A stretch of 38,136 nt of DNA, from contig CAZSWS010000019.1 of the NCBI GenBank assembly GCA_964610765.1, positions 1 through 38,136 on the forward strand, written 5' to 3'. The notes under the pieces are model-generated. The model was not told the origin of the DNA, did no database searches, and was given only the letters and a program-made list of their open reading frames with translations. Both the position numbers and the translations under genes were made by a program. Source of the stretch: CAZSWS01 sp964610765 (GTDB taxonomy: Bacteria; Bacteroidota; Bacteroidia; Bacteroidales; Tannerellaceae). Position 1 is the stretch's first letter; each line of letters begins with the position of its first letter. Shown one piece after another: positions 24,429-33,620 of this stretch.

Positions 24429-24746
24429 ATGAATAAAGAATTTAAAATTATTGAGAACAGTGAAAATCAAAATGTAGATGATTTTTACGAACGCTTTGAA
24501 GAGAAGCTGAGGTTAACACATATATTCCCGACAGATTATATGTTCAAGTATATAACTCCTTCTGACCAAAGTGTGATTGCCAAACTGTATGCAATATTTG
24601 TAGATACTGATGCCAGTATCTCGACTAGAGAGACCAAGAATGGTAAATACACAAGTGTAACAATCAAAGTGCCGGTAAATGATGCAAAAGATGTAATCAT
24701 TTATTATAGACAAGCTGCCTCGATAGAAGGAATCATGGCGTTATAA
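24429..24746 (+). CDS. DUF493 family protein (YbeD-like)
   Basis: A small 105-residue cytoplasmic protein with the ferredoxin-like ACT-type fold expected of DUF493/YbeD. Visible parts are the conserved hydrophobic strand FPTDYMFKYITP (about 33-44), a TRETKNGKYTSVTIKVPV segment (about 65-82) and the closing IIYYRQAASIEGIMAL helix-strand. The biochemical role of the family is unsettled; E. coli YbeD lies near lipB. It is separated by 77 bases from uxuA, without a clear -7 box, and ends before a terminator shared with cinA. It is probably an independent small gene or the tail of the operon. Confidence 0.85.
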   Translation: MNKEFKIIENSENQNVDDFYERFEEKLRLTHIFPTDYMFKYITPSDQSVIAKLYAIFVDTDASISTRETKNGKYTSVTIKVPVNDAKDVIIYYRQAASIEGIMAL

Positions 24747-24766
24747 GCTTACATAATACAGTAAAG

Positions 24767-24802
24767 AAAAGGGGTATCTAATTCGTTTTAGATGCCCTTT
24801 TT
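24767..24802. terminator. Bidirectional terminator overlapping the 3' end of cinA
   Basis: AAAAGGGGTATCTA (24767-24780) pairs with TAGATGCCCTTTTT (24789-24802) through two G-T wobbles around an 8-base loop, ending in a T-run. The right part lies inside the last codons of the convergent cinA gene, so the cinA coding end doubles as the terminator. Confidence 0.8.
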
Positions 24803-26037
24803 ACGTATGAAAGCAACATGAGTAAAGCAGTATTGGTGGTTCGGGTGATGTTCTGTATACGATCTCGTCCAAAGATGTACTTCTCTGAAACTACCGTACC
24901 CTTTCTTCCGGCTATGGCAATCCAAACCGTACCAACCGGTTTATCATCTGTTCCTCCACCCGGACCGGCTATGCCGGATGTGGCAATAGCATAGTCGCAA
25001 TCTAATGCATGCACAGCTCCTTGTGCCATTTGTTCAACTACTTCGCGACTGACGGCTCCCAGCCGTTCTATATCATTGGAGGATACAGCTAAGATTGATT
25101 CTTTAACTTGGTTTGCATAGGCTACGATACTTCCTTTGAAGTATTCGGAACTTCCGGGTACGGAAGTGATAAGTTTGGCAATAGCACCTCCTGTACAACT
25201 TTCGGCCATGCCTAAGGTTGCTTGTTGTTGTTTTAAGAGCTCTCCCACTTGTATTTCGATAGGTTTGTCCTGATCTGCGAGAATATGCTCTCCTAGCAAT
25301 TCAATGAGTTTGCTTTTTAGCTCATTCAGGGTGCGATTGATAAGTGAGTCGTCAGCGTGTGTAGCTGTTAACCGTAGGCGAATAAGAGATGGTTGAGGAA
25401 GATAAGCGAGTGTAATAAAGTCAGGCAGCTCATCTTCAAACTCAGATAGGTAAATAGCAAGCTGCGACTCGGCATAGCCTTTCACCCATATAGTCAGGTG
25501 TTGGATGAATAAGTCGCGACCAAAACGGCTGCGGAGTCGTGGAATAATCTCCTGACTCATTAACCATTTCATTTCCATGGGTACACCGGGTAATGATATA
25601 AGTACTTTTTCATCTTTATTAAACCAGGTGCATGGTGCTGTGCCCACGCTGTTTTGTATCACAGTAGCCAGATTGGGTACAATTGCTTGGTCGCGTGTAA
25701 GTGTATTCATCGCTCTGCCGTTGCTGGTGAAGAGCGCTTCAATATTCATATACACTTCGTTTGAAAAGTGTGTGCCGCAATTAAAGTATTTACACAGTGT
25801 TTTTTTTGTAATATCATCTTTTGTTGGTCCCAATCCTCCGGTGGTCAAGACAATGGTGGCACGTGAAAAGGCCGAGTCAATAGCCTGTAGTATGTCGTCT
25901 TCATAATCGCCAACAGCCGTGATTCGGACAACTTGAAAACCACTGTCCGCCAATGCTCGACTCATCCACGCTGAGTTGGTGTCTACAACCTGCCCAATGA
26001 GCAGTTCATCTCCAATCGTAACAATTTCTACATCCAT
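24778..26037 (-). CDS. cinA: CinA family protein (nicotinamide-nucleotide amidohydrolase)
   Basis: A full-length two-domain CinA of 419 residues. The N-terminal MoCF-like (COG1058) domain, about 1-170, has IVTIGDELLIGQVVDTNS, LTTGGLGPTKDD and SLPGVPMEM. The C-terminal PncC domain, about 260-415, has GMAESCTGGAIAKLIT, with the family's conserved serine region, and ATSGIAGPGGGTDDKPVGTVW. CinA proteins deamidate NMN and/or hydrolyse ADP-ribose in pyridine nucleotide repair and recycling. The link to competence is historical. It begins 8 bases after the tsaD stop, so the two are probably one transcript. Its stop codon lies within a shared hairpin terminator. Confidence 0.94.
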   Translation of the reverse strand: MDVEIVTIGDELLIGQVVDTNSAWMSRALADSGFQVVRITAVGDYEDDILQAIDSAFSRATIVLTTGGLGPTKDDITKKTLCKYFNCGTHFSNEVYMNIEALFTSNGRAMNTLTRDQAIVPNLATVIQNSVGTAPCTWFNKDEKVLISLPGVPMEMKWLMSQEIIPRLRSRFGRDLFIQHLTIWVKGYAESQLAIYLSEFEDELPDFITLAYLPQPSLIRLRLTATHADDSLINRTLNELKSKLIELLGEHILADQDKPIEIQVGELLKQQQATLGMAESCTGGAIAKLITSVPGSSEYFKGSIVAYANQVKESILAVSSNDIERLGAVSREVVEQMAQGAVHALDCDYAIATSGIAGPGGGTDDKPVGTVWIAIAGRKGTVVSEKYIFGRDRIQNITRTTNTALLMLLSYVKRASKTN

Positions 26038-26045
26038 TTTAAAAC

Positions 26046-27074
26046 CTATTTCAAAAGATTGCTAACACGTGAAAAAGGAACAGCATCCATCGGAGAAAAC
26101 TCTTTGTCCATATACTTGAAATATCCGGTGATAGCTACCATCGCGGCATTATCGGTGGTATAGGCAAATTTAGGGATATGTATTTTCCAACCATATCGGC
26201 GAGCATGATCGTGAAATGCCTCTCGCAGTCCGGTATTGGCTGACACACCGCCCGCAACGGCAACTTCTTTGATGTTGTAATCTTTTGCGGCTTTTCGCAA
26301 CTTGTTCATGAGTATGTCAATCACCGTATGTTGGAGTGAAGCACTGAGGTCTGCCCGATTTTTCTCAACAAAGTCCGGGTCTGCTTTAAGTTCGTCACGC
26401 AGCGTGTAGAGGAAAGAAGTTTTTAAGCCACTAAAGCTATAGTCATACCCTTCAATACGAGGTTTACTAAACGTAAATGCCTCCGGATTTCCTTCGTTAG
26501 CCAGTTTGTTGATGATAGGACCGCCGGGATAACCCAACCCCATTACTTTAGCACATTTGTCGAAAGCTTCGCCGGCTGCGTCATCAATCGTTTGTCCAAC
26601 AACCTCCATGTCATTGTAGGCATTCACCTTGATGATTTGAGAGTTCCCGCCCGAAACGAGGAGGCAAAGAAAGGGAAAAGAGGGTTGATTGTCATCATCG
26701 GGATGGTCTTTGATGAAGTGTGCCAATACATGTGCTTGTAGATGATTGACTTCAACCATTGGAATCTTTAAAGACAGGGATAAGCCTTTAGCAAAGGAAG
26801 TCCCTACCAAGAGCGACCCAAGAAGCCCCGGTCCACGTGTGAAAGCGATAGCATCAATCTCTTTTTTATCTATTCCGGCTTTCTTAATGGCTTCGGCAAC
26901 CACCGGAATTATATTGAGTTCGTGTGCCCGTGAAGCTAGCTCCGGAACAACACCCCCATATGATTCATGAACAGACTGACCTGCAATAATATTGGATAAT
27001 AATACTCCATCACGGATGATGGCAGAGGAGGTATCGTCACAAGATGACTCAATACCTAATATCGTAATACTCAT
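26046..27074 (-). CDS. tsaD: tRNA N6-adenosine threonylcarbamoyltransferase
   Basis: The catalytic subunit transferring threonylcarbamoyl to A37 of ANN-decoding tRNAs, working with TsaB and TsaE. The ASKHA fold is evident: ILGIESSCDDTS at the N-terminus, the metal-binding NHLQAHVLAHF (HxxxH), CLLVSGGNSQI, DDAAGEAFDKCAKVMGLGYPGG, and AVAGGVSANTGLR near the C-terminus. The start is the ATG at 27074, giving 342 aa in line with the family; a TTG at 27095 would add seven lysine-rich residues and is not needed. It is first of a two-gene unit with cinA and divergent from the TamB-like gene across a short spacer. A one-mismatch -7 box (TTATTTTG, 27093-27100) may serve it. Confidence 0.95.
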   Translation of the reverse strand: MSITILGIESSCDDTSSAIIRDGVLLSNIIAGQSVHESYGGVVPELASRAHELNIIPVVAEAIKKAGIDKKEIDAIAFTRGPGLLGSLLVGTSFAKGLSLSLKIPMVEVNHLQAHVLAHFIKDHPDDDNQPSFPFLCLLVSGGNSQIIKVNAYNDMEVVGQTIDDAAGEAFDKCAKVMGLGYPGGPIINKLANEGNPEAFTFSKPRIEGYDYSFSGLKTSFLYTLRDELKADPDFVEKNRADLSASLQHTVIDILMNKLRKAAKDYNIKEVAVAGGVSANTGLREAFHDHARRYGWKIHIPKFAYTTDNAAMVAITGYFKYMDKEFSPMDAVPFSRVSNLLK

Positions 27075-27144
27075 GTTTTCTTTTTTTAAGTACAAAATAA
27101 CTAAATCTATAGCTATTATTGCTTAGTTTTGTGGATAAAAATAG

Positions 27145-30100
27145 AATCTTATCAAGGGGCTAAAGTATATACTTGCTGTTGTTGCGTTTCTTTTTGGTGT
27201 TTTTTATCTGCTTCCTGTTGTTTTGCTTAACATCCCCAGCGTTCAGCATAAGATGTCGGAGGCTGCCTCAAAGGAACTTTCTACATTGCTCGCTGTTCCG
27301 GTACAGATAAAAGGTGTACAGGTGGAATGGCTCAATCGCCTAGTGCTAGAAGATGTCTATGTGGAAGATCAGTCCGGGAAGCCTATTTTAGAGGCAAGTT
27401 ATTTATCTGCCGGATTTCAATTACTTCCATTGTTTAAAAAGAAACTCGTTTTTGATACAGTTCGTTTGTTTGGCTTAACGGTCAATTTGAACAAAGATAC
27501 CCGTGAAAGCGACCTCAACCTGAAGTTTATTATTGATGCATTTAAAAGTGATTCAACCCAATCTGAATCGAATATTGACTTGCGCATCAATTCAATCTTG
27601 ATACGACGTAGTAGTTTTCGGTACGATGTGTTAGATGCTCCCCTCAAACAGCATGTCTTTGATCCCCATCATATAAGTGTCGAGAATCTAAATGCTAAAA
27701 TATCCATGAAAGCATTTAATGAAGACAGTATCAATGCACAAATTAACCGATTAAGTTTTGATGAAAAGTCCGGTTTAGCTATTCAAAAGTTATCAATGGG
27801 CTTTACGGCCAATAATGAGCAAGCAATCATGAAAGATTTGCAGCTTCGTATGCCCAATACTACTTTCCATATGAGTAATGCTTCGATAGACTATTCAGAA
27901 ATAGACAGCATGGAGCAATTCTATTCAAAAGCACCTATATCTATGGATATTGTTTCTTCAAGAATAGGAGCGAATGACTTTGCTGCTTTTATTCCCAACT
28001 TTAGAAAGCTGACTCACCCTTTTGAATTTACGGCTAATGTTGAAGGTGTATTAAATGATATCAAGCTCACTGAAGCGGTGTTGCATCATGATGACGGGCT
28101 GTTCTTTTCAGGCAACATGAATGTAAAAAACCTGCTTAATAGGCGAGAACTATATTTGCAAGGTAAAGTAAATAGACTAACTGTATCCAAAGAGGCGATG
28201 CTCACTATACTTGATGTGCAGGAAGTGGATCGAGAAAAACTGCCGATTGATATTGACAAGTTAGGTACTGCCGGATTTACGGGCGAGGTGTCCGGATTCC
28301 CGGATAAAATGGTTGCTTATGGTCGATTGAATACTGAGGTTGGAACGGTTGAAATGGATATTTTGTTCGGTTCTAAAACAAATCACCGGGTGGAGAATTT
28401 TGTCAGTGGAAGAATTTCTACAGGCGAATTGGATGTCGGGTCTTTATTGAAGAAAGACAACCCATACGGAATCGTGCAGTTTGATTTGGATATTGATGCA
28501 AATCAACCCAAGGGAGGCTATGCCTACGGTGAAGTGAATGCCAATGTCAAACGGTTTGATTTTCATCAATATGAATATAATGATTTATTGATTCAAGGCT
28601 TTTTTAAGAAAGATGGCTTTGAAGGACTGGTACATGTTGACGACCCCAATATATACCTGCATGCAGAAGGGGTTTTCGATACGAAGGCGGGTAATCAGGT
28701 TTTCGACTTTCAAGCACAGGTGAAGAACTTCCGTCCGGATTCCTTGTATTTAACGACTAAATATGAAGAACCAGAAATAGCATTTATTGTAAATTCTAAT
28801 TTTACAAACACGACGTCTGATGACCTGCAAGGGCGTATTACAATTGATAGTTTATCGTTTAAATCATCACCCGGCAATTTTTTAATAGACCGGATAGAGC
28901 TGGAAACGCAGGGCACAATATTCAACCGATACATGACTTTACGTTCGGATTTGGTTGAGGCAGAGCTGAAAGGGGCATATTCATTTCAAACAATCGCCTA
29001 TCATCTTAAAGAAACATTACAGGGCTATTTGCCGGCTCTGGTTAGTAAAGGCAAAAAACCGTCTCTTGATAATGAAACTTATTTTGACTTGACGGTAGCT
29101 ATACACAATACAGATAGTGTTAGTAGGCTCTTAAAACTTCCTTTCTCTATTTCTCATGATGCAAGACTTGTTGCCTCATACAATAATCGACTGGACCAGC
29201 TTTCTGCGGAAGCATATTTTCCTGTTTTTCAAATAGGTAAAAACAAATTTGAAGGTGGACACCTAAAATTAGGTAATCCGGATGGCAAGGTGGACTTGTT
29301 GTTTAAGACAACCATGAAGGGGAAGAATGAAACAAAGAACTACCTGGAATTATCTTCTCAGGCTGCGGCAAATAGAATAAACTCTCAATTATCATGGTTG
29401 AACAATAGTCAAGCTCTTTACAAGGCGGATTTGAGTATGTCAACACTTTTTAATCGTATTCGGTCAGATGAAAAACCGGGTACTAGCTTGCTGCATACTT
29501 CTTTTATGATTAATGAAGGCACGGCGGTTATAATGGATTCGATTTGGCATGTGTCTCCTTCAACCATTCATATTCAGGACGGGAATGTTGAAATAAACAA
29601 GTTTAATGTTTCCAAAAAGAATCAGTATTTGAAAATTGATGGTGAAGTGTCTAAAGATCCTCGAAAGAAACTTTTTGCAGAGCTTAAAGACATTGAACTG
29701 AGTTACATTTTTGATATTTTAAACAAACCATCTTTGACTTTTGGAGGGAAGGCTACCGGTACAGTCAATCTCAATGATATGTTTGGAAGCAGAATTATCA
29801 ATACTGACTTGACGGTTGATCGATTCTCTTTCAATAAGGTTGAAGTCGGAAAGCTAAACTTATTTAGTGAGTGGGATGATAGTGAGCAGGGTATCTTGAT
29901 GTTGGGTAGTATTTATGAGAACGATTCTACCTGGACGGATGTGAATGGATATATCTACCCGGTTGGAAAGAAAGCCGGTTTATCTTTGTATTTTGATGCG
30001 AACGATATAAATATAGCCTTCATTCAACCCTATATGCAAAATGTAGCTAAAGGTTTGAAAGGGAGAGGATATGGAAAGATACATGTGTTTGGGCCTTTCA

Positions 30101-31635
30101 AAGAAGTTACGGTTGAGGGAGATGGATATGTAAAAGATGCCGGACTAGGTATTGATTTCTTGAATACGTATTATACTTTTTCCGATTCCATTCATTTGAC
30201 CTCCACTAGTATTAGTGCTAACAACCTAACCATCTATGACTCCGAAGGGCATCAGGGAACAGTCAACCTGCATGTAACCCACAATGCGTTTGACGATATT
30301 GCCTATCAGGTGAATTTGTCTGCTGATAATCTTTTGGCTTATAATGTCCCTAAAGAGAGCAATGCAATGATACATGGCAAGGTGTACGCCAGCGGTGTAG
30401 GTTCGTTGAATGGGAATGAAAATCGGCTGGATATAGATGTGAATGCTGTGAGCAACCCGCATTCTGTAATTACTTTAGACTTTATGATTAATAACAAATC
30501 AGAAGAATATGATTTTATTCGGTTTGTGAAGAAAGACAGTCTTAATTCATTTCGTGGCGAAGGAGAAGAAGAAGGCTTGTTTCAGCTGCCTCGCTTGCAG
30601 AATGAGGGGTTGGATATTAATATGAAATTCAACCTGGATATCACTCCTGATGCTACGGTAGAACTTGTTATGGATGCTAACTCCGGTGACCTCATCAAAG
30701 GGAATGCGTCGGGTTCGGTAGAGATAAACTATGGTACACGAACAGACTTAACCATGTATGGAACGTGTACTATCACAGATGGAAGTTACAACTTCTCTTT
30801 ACAGCAAATCATTCGAAAAGACTTCCAAATAGCCGAAGGAAGTGCAGTTACTTTTACGGGTAACCCGTTTGATGCTATATTGGATATTCAGGGTATTTAT
30901 AGTCTGACAGCTAATATCAATGATTTGGATGAGAGTCTGACAGATGAAATAGCTCGGACCAATATTCCGGTCAACTGTCTGTTAAATGTTAATGGCAAAT
31001 TACGTGCTCCGACTATTCAGTTTGATATAGCTTTGCCTACGGTGAATGATGATGTAGAGCAACGTGTGAAGAGCTATATTGATACGGAAGATATGATGCT
31101 CAGGCAGTTTGTTTATTTGCTGGTACTTAATAAGTTTTATACGCCTGACTATTTAAACAACGAGTATAACTCGGGTATGTCAGCCATTGCCTCGTCTGCC
31201 TTATCTTCGCAGTTGTCAAGCATCTTAAGTAGTATTACCGATAAGGTTCGGATTGGCACGAATATTCGATCCAATCAGTCTAAAGGATATTCAGACACCG
31301 AAGTTGAGATGTTACTTTCTAGTCAATTATTGGATAATCGCCTGACTATTAATGGGAACTTTGGATATCGTGACAATGATATTCAACGGAATACCTTTAT
31401 TGGTGAGTTTGACTTGGAGTATAAGCTAACACGTGACGGCGGAATTCGCTTGAAAGCATATAATCATTCCAATGACATGTATCGTTATTATAAAAACTCT
31501 CTCTATCGCCAAGGTGTAGGTATTATGTTCAGACGCGACTTCTGGAATCTCTACGACCTCTTCCGCATCAGAAGAAAAAAGCCCAGCCCTCCGGTTGAAG
31601 TAATCCAAGAAATGGCGGAAGTTGTTTCAGACTAA
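27145..31635 (+). CDS. tamB: TamB-like translocation/assembly module protein (DUF490), N-terminus disturbed
   Basis: A giant periplasm-spanning protein of the AsmA/TamB group, thought to bridge inner and outer membrane for outer-membrane protein or lipid transport. From TTG 27223 there are 1470 residues, mostly repeating beta-strand sequence. The C-terminal part (about residues 1080-1460) resembles the TamB domain, with SGSVEINYGTRTDLTMYGTC and the final barrel-like strands. The frame remains open upstream to 27145, and that stretch encodes a good membrane anchor (YILAVVAFLFGVFYLLPVVL) that belongs to the protein but has no ATG, GTG or TTG in frame. A GTG at 27131 in another frame would join it if the G run at 27156-27159 had one more base. 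The last 9 bases overlap lipB on the other strand. Confidence 0.85.
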   Translation, partial: NLIKGLKYILAVVAFLFGVFYLLPVVLLNIPSVQHKMSEAASKELSTLLAVPVQIKGVQVEWLNRLVLEDVYVEDQSGKPILEASYLSAGFQLLPLFKKKLVFDTVRLFGLTVNLNKDTRESDLNLKFIIDAFKSDSTQSESNIDLRINSILIRRSSFRYDVLDAPLKQHVFDPHHISVENLNAKISMKAFNEDSINAQINRLSFDEKSGLAIQKLSMGFTANNEQAIMKDLQLRMPNTTFHMSNASIDYSEIDSMEQFYSKAPISMDIVSSRIGANDFAAFIPNFRKLTHPFEFTANVEGVLNDIKLTEAVLHHDDGLFFSGNMNVKNLLNRRELYLQGKVNRLTVSKEAMLTILDVQEVDREKLPIDIDKLGTAGFTGEVSGFPDKMVAYGRLNTEVGTVEMDILFGSKTNHRVENFVSGRISTGELDVGSLLKKDNPYGIVQFDLDIDANQPKGGYAYGEVNANVKRFDFHQYEYNDLLIQGFFKKDGFEGLVHVDDPNIYLHAEGVFDTKAGNQVFDFQAQVKNFRPDSLYLTTKYEEPEIAFIVNSNFTNTTSDDLQGRITIDSLSFKSSPGNFLIDRIELETQGTIFNRYMTLRSDLVEAELKGAYSFQTIAYHLKETLQGYLPALVSKGKKPSLDNETYFDLTVAIHNTDSVSRLLKLPFSISHDARLVASYNNRLDQLSAEAYFPVFQIGKNKFEGGHLKLGNPDGKVDLLFKTTMKGKNETKNYLELSSQAAANRINSQLSWLNNSQALYKADLSMSTLFNRIRSDEKPGTSLLHTSFMINEGTAVIMDSIWHVSPSTIHIQDGNVEINKFNVSKKNQYLKIDGEVSKDPRKKLFAELKDIELSYIFDILNKPSLTFGGKATGTVNLNDMFGSRIINTDLTVDRFSFNKVEVGKLNLFSEWDDSEQGILMLGSIYENDSTWTDVNGYIYPVGKKAGLSLYFDANDINIAFIQPYMQNVAKGLKGRGYGKIHVFGPFKEVTVEGDGYVKDAGLGIDFLNTYYTFSDSIHLTSTSISANNLTIYDSEGHQGTVNLHVTHNAFDDIAYQVNLSADNLLAYNVPKESNAMIHGKVYASGVGSLNGNENRLDIDVNAVSNPHSVITLDFMINNKSEEYDFIRFVKKDSLNSFRGEGEEEGLFQLPRLQNEGLDINMKFNLDITPDATVELVMDANSGDLIKGNASGSVEINYGTRTDLTMYGTCTITDGSYNFSLQQIIRKDFQIAEGSAVTFTGNPFDAILDIQGIYSLTANINDLDESLTDEIARTNIPVNCLLNVNGKLRAPTIQFDIALPTVNDDVEQRVKSYIDTEDMMLRQFVYLLVLNKFYTPDYLNNEYNSGMSAIASSALSSQLSSILSSITDKVRIGTNIRSNQSKGYSDTEVEMLLSSQLLDNRLTINGNFGYRDNDIQRNTFIGEFDLEYKLTRDGGIRLKAYNHSNDMYRYYKNSLYRQGVGIMFRRDFWNLYDLFRIRRKKPSPPVEVIQEMAEVVSD

Positions 31636-32292
31636 TTGGAAGTTTTGTTTGAATAAGTCCAGTAATTCATTTTTAGCCTTATCCATAGGGACGGAGTGTC
31701 CGAGCTCTTTCTGGAGAGAGGTGACGCCTTTGTCTGTGAAGCCACAAGGGTTTATCATCTGATAGTAGTGTAGGGGCGTGTTGATGTTCAGGGCAAATCC
31801 ATGCATCGTGACATACCGACTGCTTTTTACGCCGATGGCACATATTTTACGGGCTTTTTCTTGTTCTCCAATCCATACGCCGGTGGCATCATTCATGCGG
31901 TATGCGTCGATTTTATATGCAGTCAGGAAGTCTATAACTACATTTTCAAGTGTATGAATATATTGTTTGAGCCCCATGCCAAATTGCTCTAAGTCAAAAA
32001 TAGGGTATCCGGTGATTTGTCCGGGGCCATGAAAGGTTATATCACCACCCCTGTTGATATAGTGAAGGTTAATTCCCTCGTTGTTTAAAAGCTCTTCAGA
32101 AATAAGTAAATTTTCTTTATCTCCATGTTTTCCCAAGGTGAAAACAGGTTCATGTTCGCAAAATAATAAATAGTTCGTAGGGGTTTCTTTATTTGCCTTT
32201 TTAGCAAGCATATGTTCGAAAAGGGCTGTTTGCTCTTCTAATGCTTTTGCATATTGAATTTCTCCCTTGTCTTTGTATATAAAACTGCTCAT
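31627..32292 (-). CDS. lipB: Octanoyltransferase
   Basis: Moves octanoyl from acyl carrier protein to lipoyl domains, the first step of lipoate synthesis. 221 residues. The family signature is clear: INRGGDITFHGPGQITGYPI (79-98). The catalytic pair is present as Lys156 in CAIGVKSSRYVTMHG and Cys183 in NPCGFTDKGVTS. It overlaps the mtgA gene by 4 bases (start codon within its end) and converges on the TamB-like gene with a 9-base overlap of the two stops, so no terminator fits between them. It is the last gene of the mtgA-containing unit. Confidence 0.95.
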   Translation of the reverse strand: MSSFIYKDKGEIQYAKALEEQTALFEHMLAKKANKETPTNYLLFCEHEPVFTLGKHGDKENLLISEELLNNEGINLHYINRGGDITFHGPGQITGYPIFDLEQFGMGLKQYIHTLENVVIDFLTAYKIDAYRMNDATGVWIGEQEKARKICAIGVKSSRYVTMHGFALNINTPLHYYQMINPCGFTDKGVTSLQKELGHSVPMDKAKNELLDLFKQNFQLV

Positions 32293-33059
32293 TTCTTTGT
32301 TTGGGTTTTGTTTGTTTTCTTCTTTACCGGAGTTGAATCTTTAGGCTTAGCGCCATAGCCCATATCTAGGGGTTTAAGCTTAGGCATTAAATTGAGTATT
32401 TCACCTTGTCTTTTTAAGAGATATGCAGATGGTTTTCCGGAATTGTATCGTCTGGGGTTAGGCAATGATGCAGCTATGAGTGCAGCTTCACCTTTAGTCA
32501 GTTGGTAGGCCTTTTTTCCAAAATGTGCTACTGCTACTGCTTCTGCTCCGTATATACCATCACCCATTTCAATAGAGTTTAGATAGACTTCCATAATCCG
32601 CTCTTTACTCCATAGGAGTTCTATAAGTAGGGTGAAATAAGCCTCAATGCCTTTGCGGATATAACTCTTGACAGGTAATAGGAAAACATTTTTAGCTGTT
32701 TGTTGTGTTATGGTACTGGCTCCTCTGACTCGCTTACCTTGTTGGGCTTCTTCTTTTGCTTTTTTAATTTGCTTGATGTCAAAGCCAAAATGCTCTACAA
32801 AAAGATTATCCTCGGATGAAGCGACAGCCAGTGGTAAGTGTTGTGATATTTTATCTAAAGAAACCCACGTATGTTTCAGCTTGATAGGTTTATTTTCCTT
32901 TTTCTGTTCGTACATACGTAAGAACATGAGTGGCGTGTAATATACGGGCACAAACCGATACATGACCACCATAAAGATGGTGGATAGAAAGAAAAAGAGC
33001 ACCAAGTTGCGACACCAAATGAATAAACGGCGTCCGAATGATTTGTTCTTTTCTTTCAT
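32289..33059 (-). CDS. mtgA: Monofunctional biosynthetic peptidoglycan transglycosylase
   Basis: A GT51 glycosyltransferase polymerising lipid II into glycan strands without a transpeptidase domain. 256 residues with one N-terminal membrane anchor (about 17-40). The GT51 motifs are in order: AVASSEDNLFVEHFG with catalytic Glu83 (78-92), GASTITQQTAKN (113-124), KERIMEVYLN, and GAEAVAVAHFGKKAYQLTKGEAALIAASLPNPRRYN. A Lys/Thr-rich tail ends the protein. It lies between DUF4293 (20 bases upstream) and lipB (4-base overlap), forming a short envelope/lipoate cluster. Confidence 0.94.
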   Translation of the reverse strand: MKEKNKSFGRRLFIWCRNLVLFFFLSTIFMVVMYRFVPVYYTPLMFLRMYEQKKENKPIKLKHTWVSLDKISQHLPLAVASSEDNLFVEHFGFDIKQIKKAKEEAQQGKRVRGASTITQQTAKNVFLLPVKSYIRKGIEAYFTLLIELLWSKERIMEVYLNSIEMGDGIYGAEAVAVAHFGKKAYQLTKGEAALIAASLPNPRRYNSGKPSAYLLKRQGEILNLMPKLKPLDMGYGAKPKDSTPVKKKTNKTQTKK

Positions 33060-33079
33060 AGCTGAAAGTTATGATTATC

Positions 33080-33541
33080 CTATCTGAGTCGGTCTAAAGA
33101 GCGAACCAATGCTTCGTCCGACTTAATTTTCCGAATAGCTGCATAATACAGTACCAAAGAGAGTAGGGGAATGATGAGCGCCGGTTTCATTTCCATATTC
33201 ATGGTGTCTGAATCTCCTTTGAAATCGTAAGCATAATAGATAAATGCCAAATAAAATAAGAAGATAAGCAAAGACCCTATATTCGAAAGTGTAATTTGCG
33301 CCTTCCTCTTTTTATATAGGAAAATGCTGATGAAAGAAAGCAGGAAAGCACCTGTTGCCAATACAGCCAGTGGCCAGGTGTTTACGACTAGTCCGGCTGA
33401 TTCGCCCATGGATTTATAGCCGCAAACAGTTAATAAATAAGATGATGTTCCATCTGAAAATATACCCAAGGGCAAGAAGAATAGAGCAACCATCAATACG
33501 GTTATCAATAAGAGGTAGATGGTTTGTAAACGCTGTATCAT
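33080..33541 (-). CDS. DUF4293 family membrane protein
   Basis: 153 residues with four predicted membrane helices (about 7-28, 51-72, 83-108 and 120-135), separated by a short extracytoplasmic loop. It resembles DUF4293, a family restricted, as far as I know, to Bacteroidota and without known function. The opening MIQRLQTIYLLLITVLM is typical. The C-terminal KIKSDEALVRSLDRLR is cytoplasmic and charged. It follows the terminator of the omega-subunit gene on the same strand and precedes mtgA by 20 bases. Confidence 0.85.
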   Translation of the reverse strand: MIQRLQTIYLLLITVLMVALFFLPLGIFSDGTSSYLLTVCGYKSMGESAGLVVNTWPLAVLATGAFLLSFISIFLYKKRKAQITLSNIGSLLIFLFYLAFIYYAYDFKGDSDTMNMEMKPALIIPLLSLVLYYAAIRKIKSDEALVRSLDRLR

Positions 33542-33566
33542 AGTATTTGTTTGTTATTTATTTATT

Positions 33567-33595
33567 AAAAAGGCCGACTCAATCAAGGGTCAGCC
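33567..33595 (-). terminator. Terminator after the bamD-omega unit
   Basis: On the minus strand, GGCTGAC (33595-33589) pairs with GTCGGCC (33578-33572) through one G-T wobble, followed by TTTTT (33571-33567). It lies between the omega-subunit stop and the DUF4293 start. Readthrough to DUF4293 is possible because no separate promoter was seen there. Confidence 0.7.
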
Positions 33596-33620
33596 ATTTT
33601 GTTTTATTGAGTTTTTTTAT

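Noticed and set aside
27124..27131. TAGTTTTG as a promoter -7 box for the TamB-like gene
   Set aside because: It matches the consensus but would overlap the candidate GTG start at 27131 and leave no leader; with the N-terminus unresolved it cannot be assigned.
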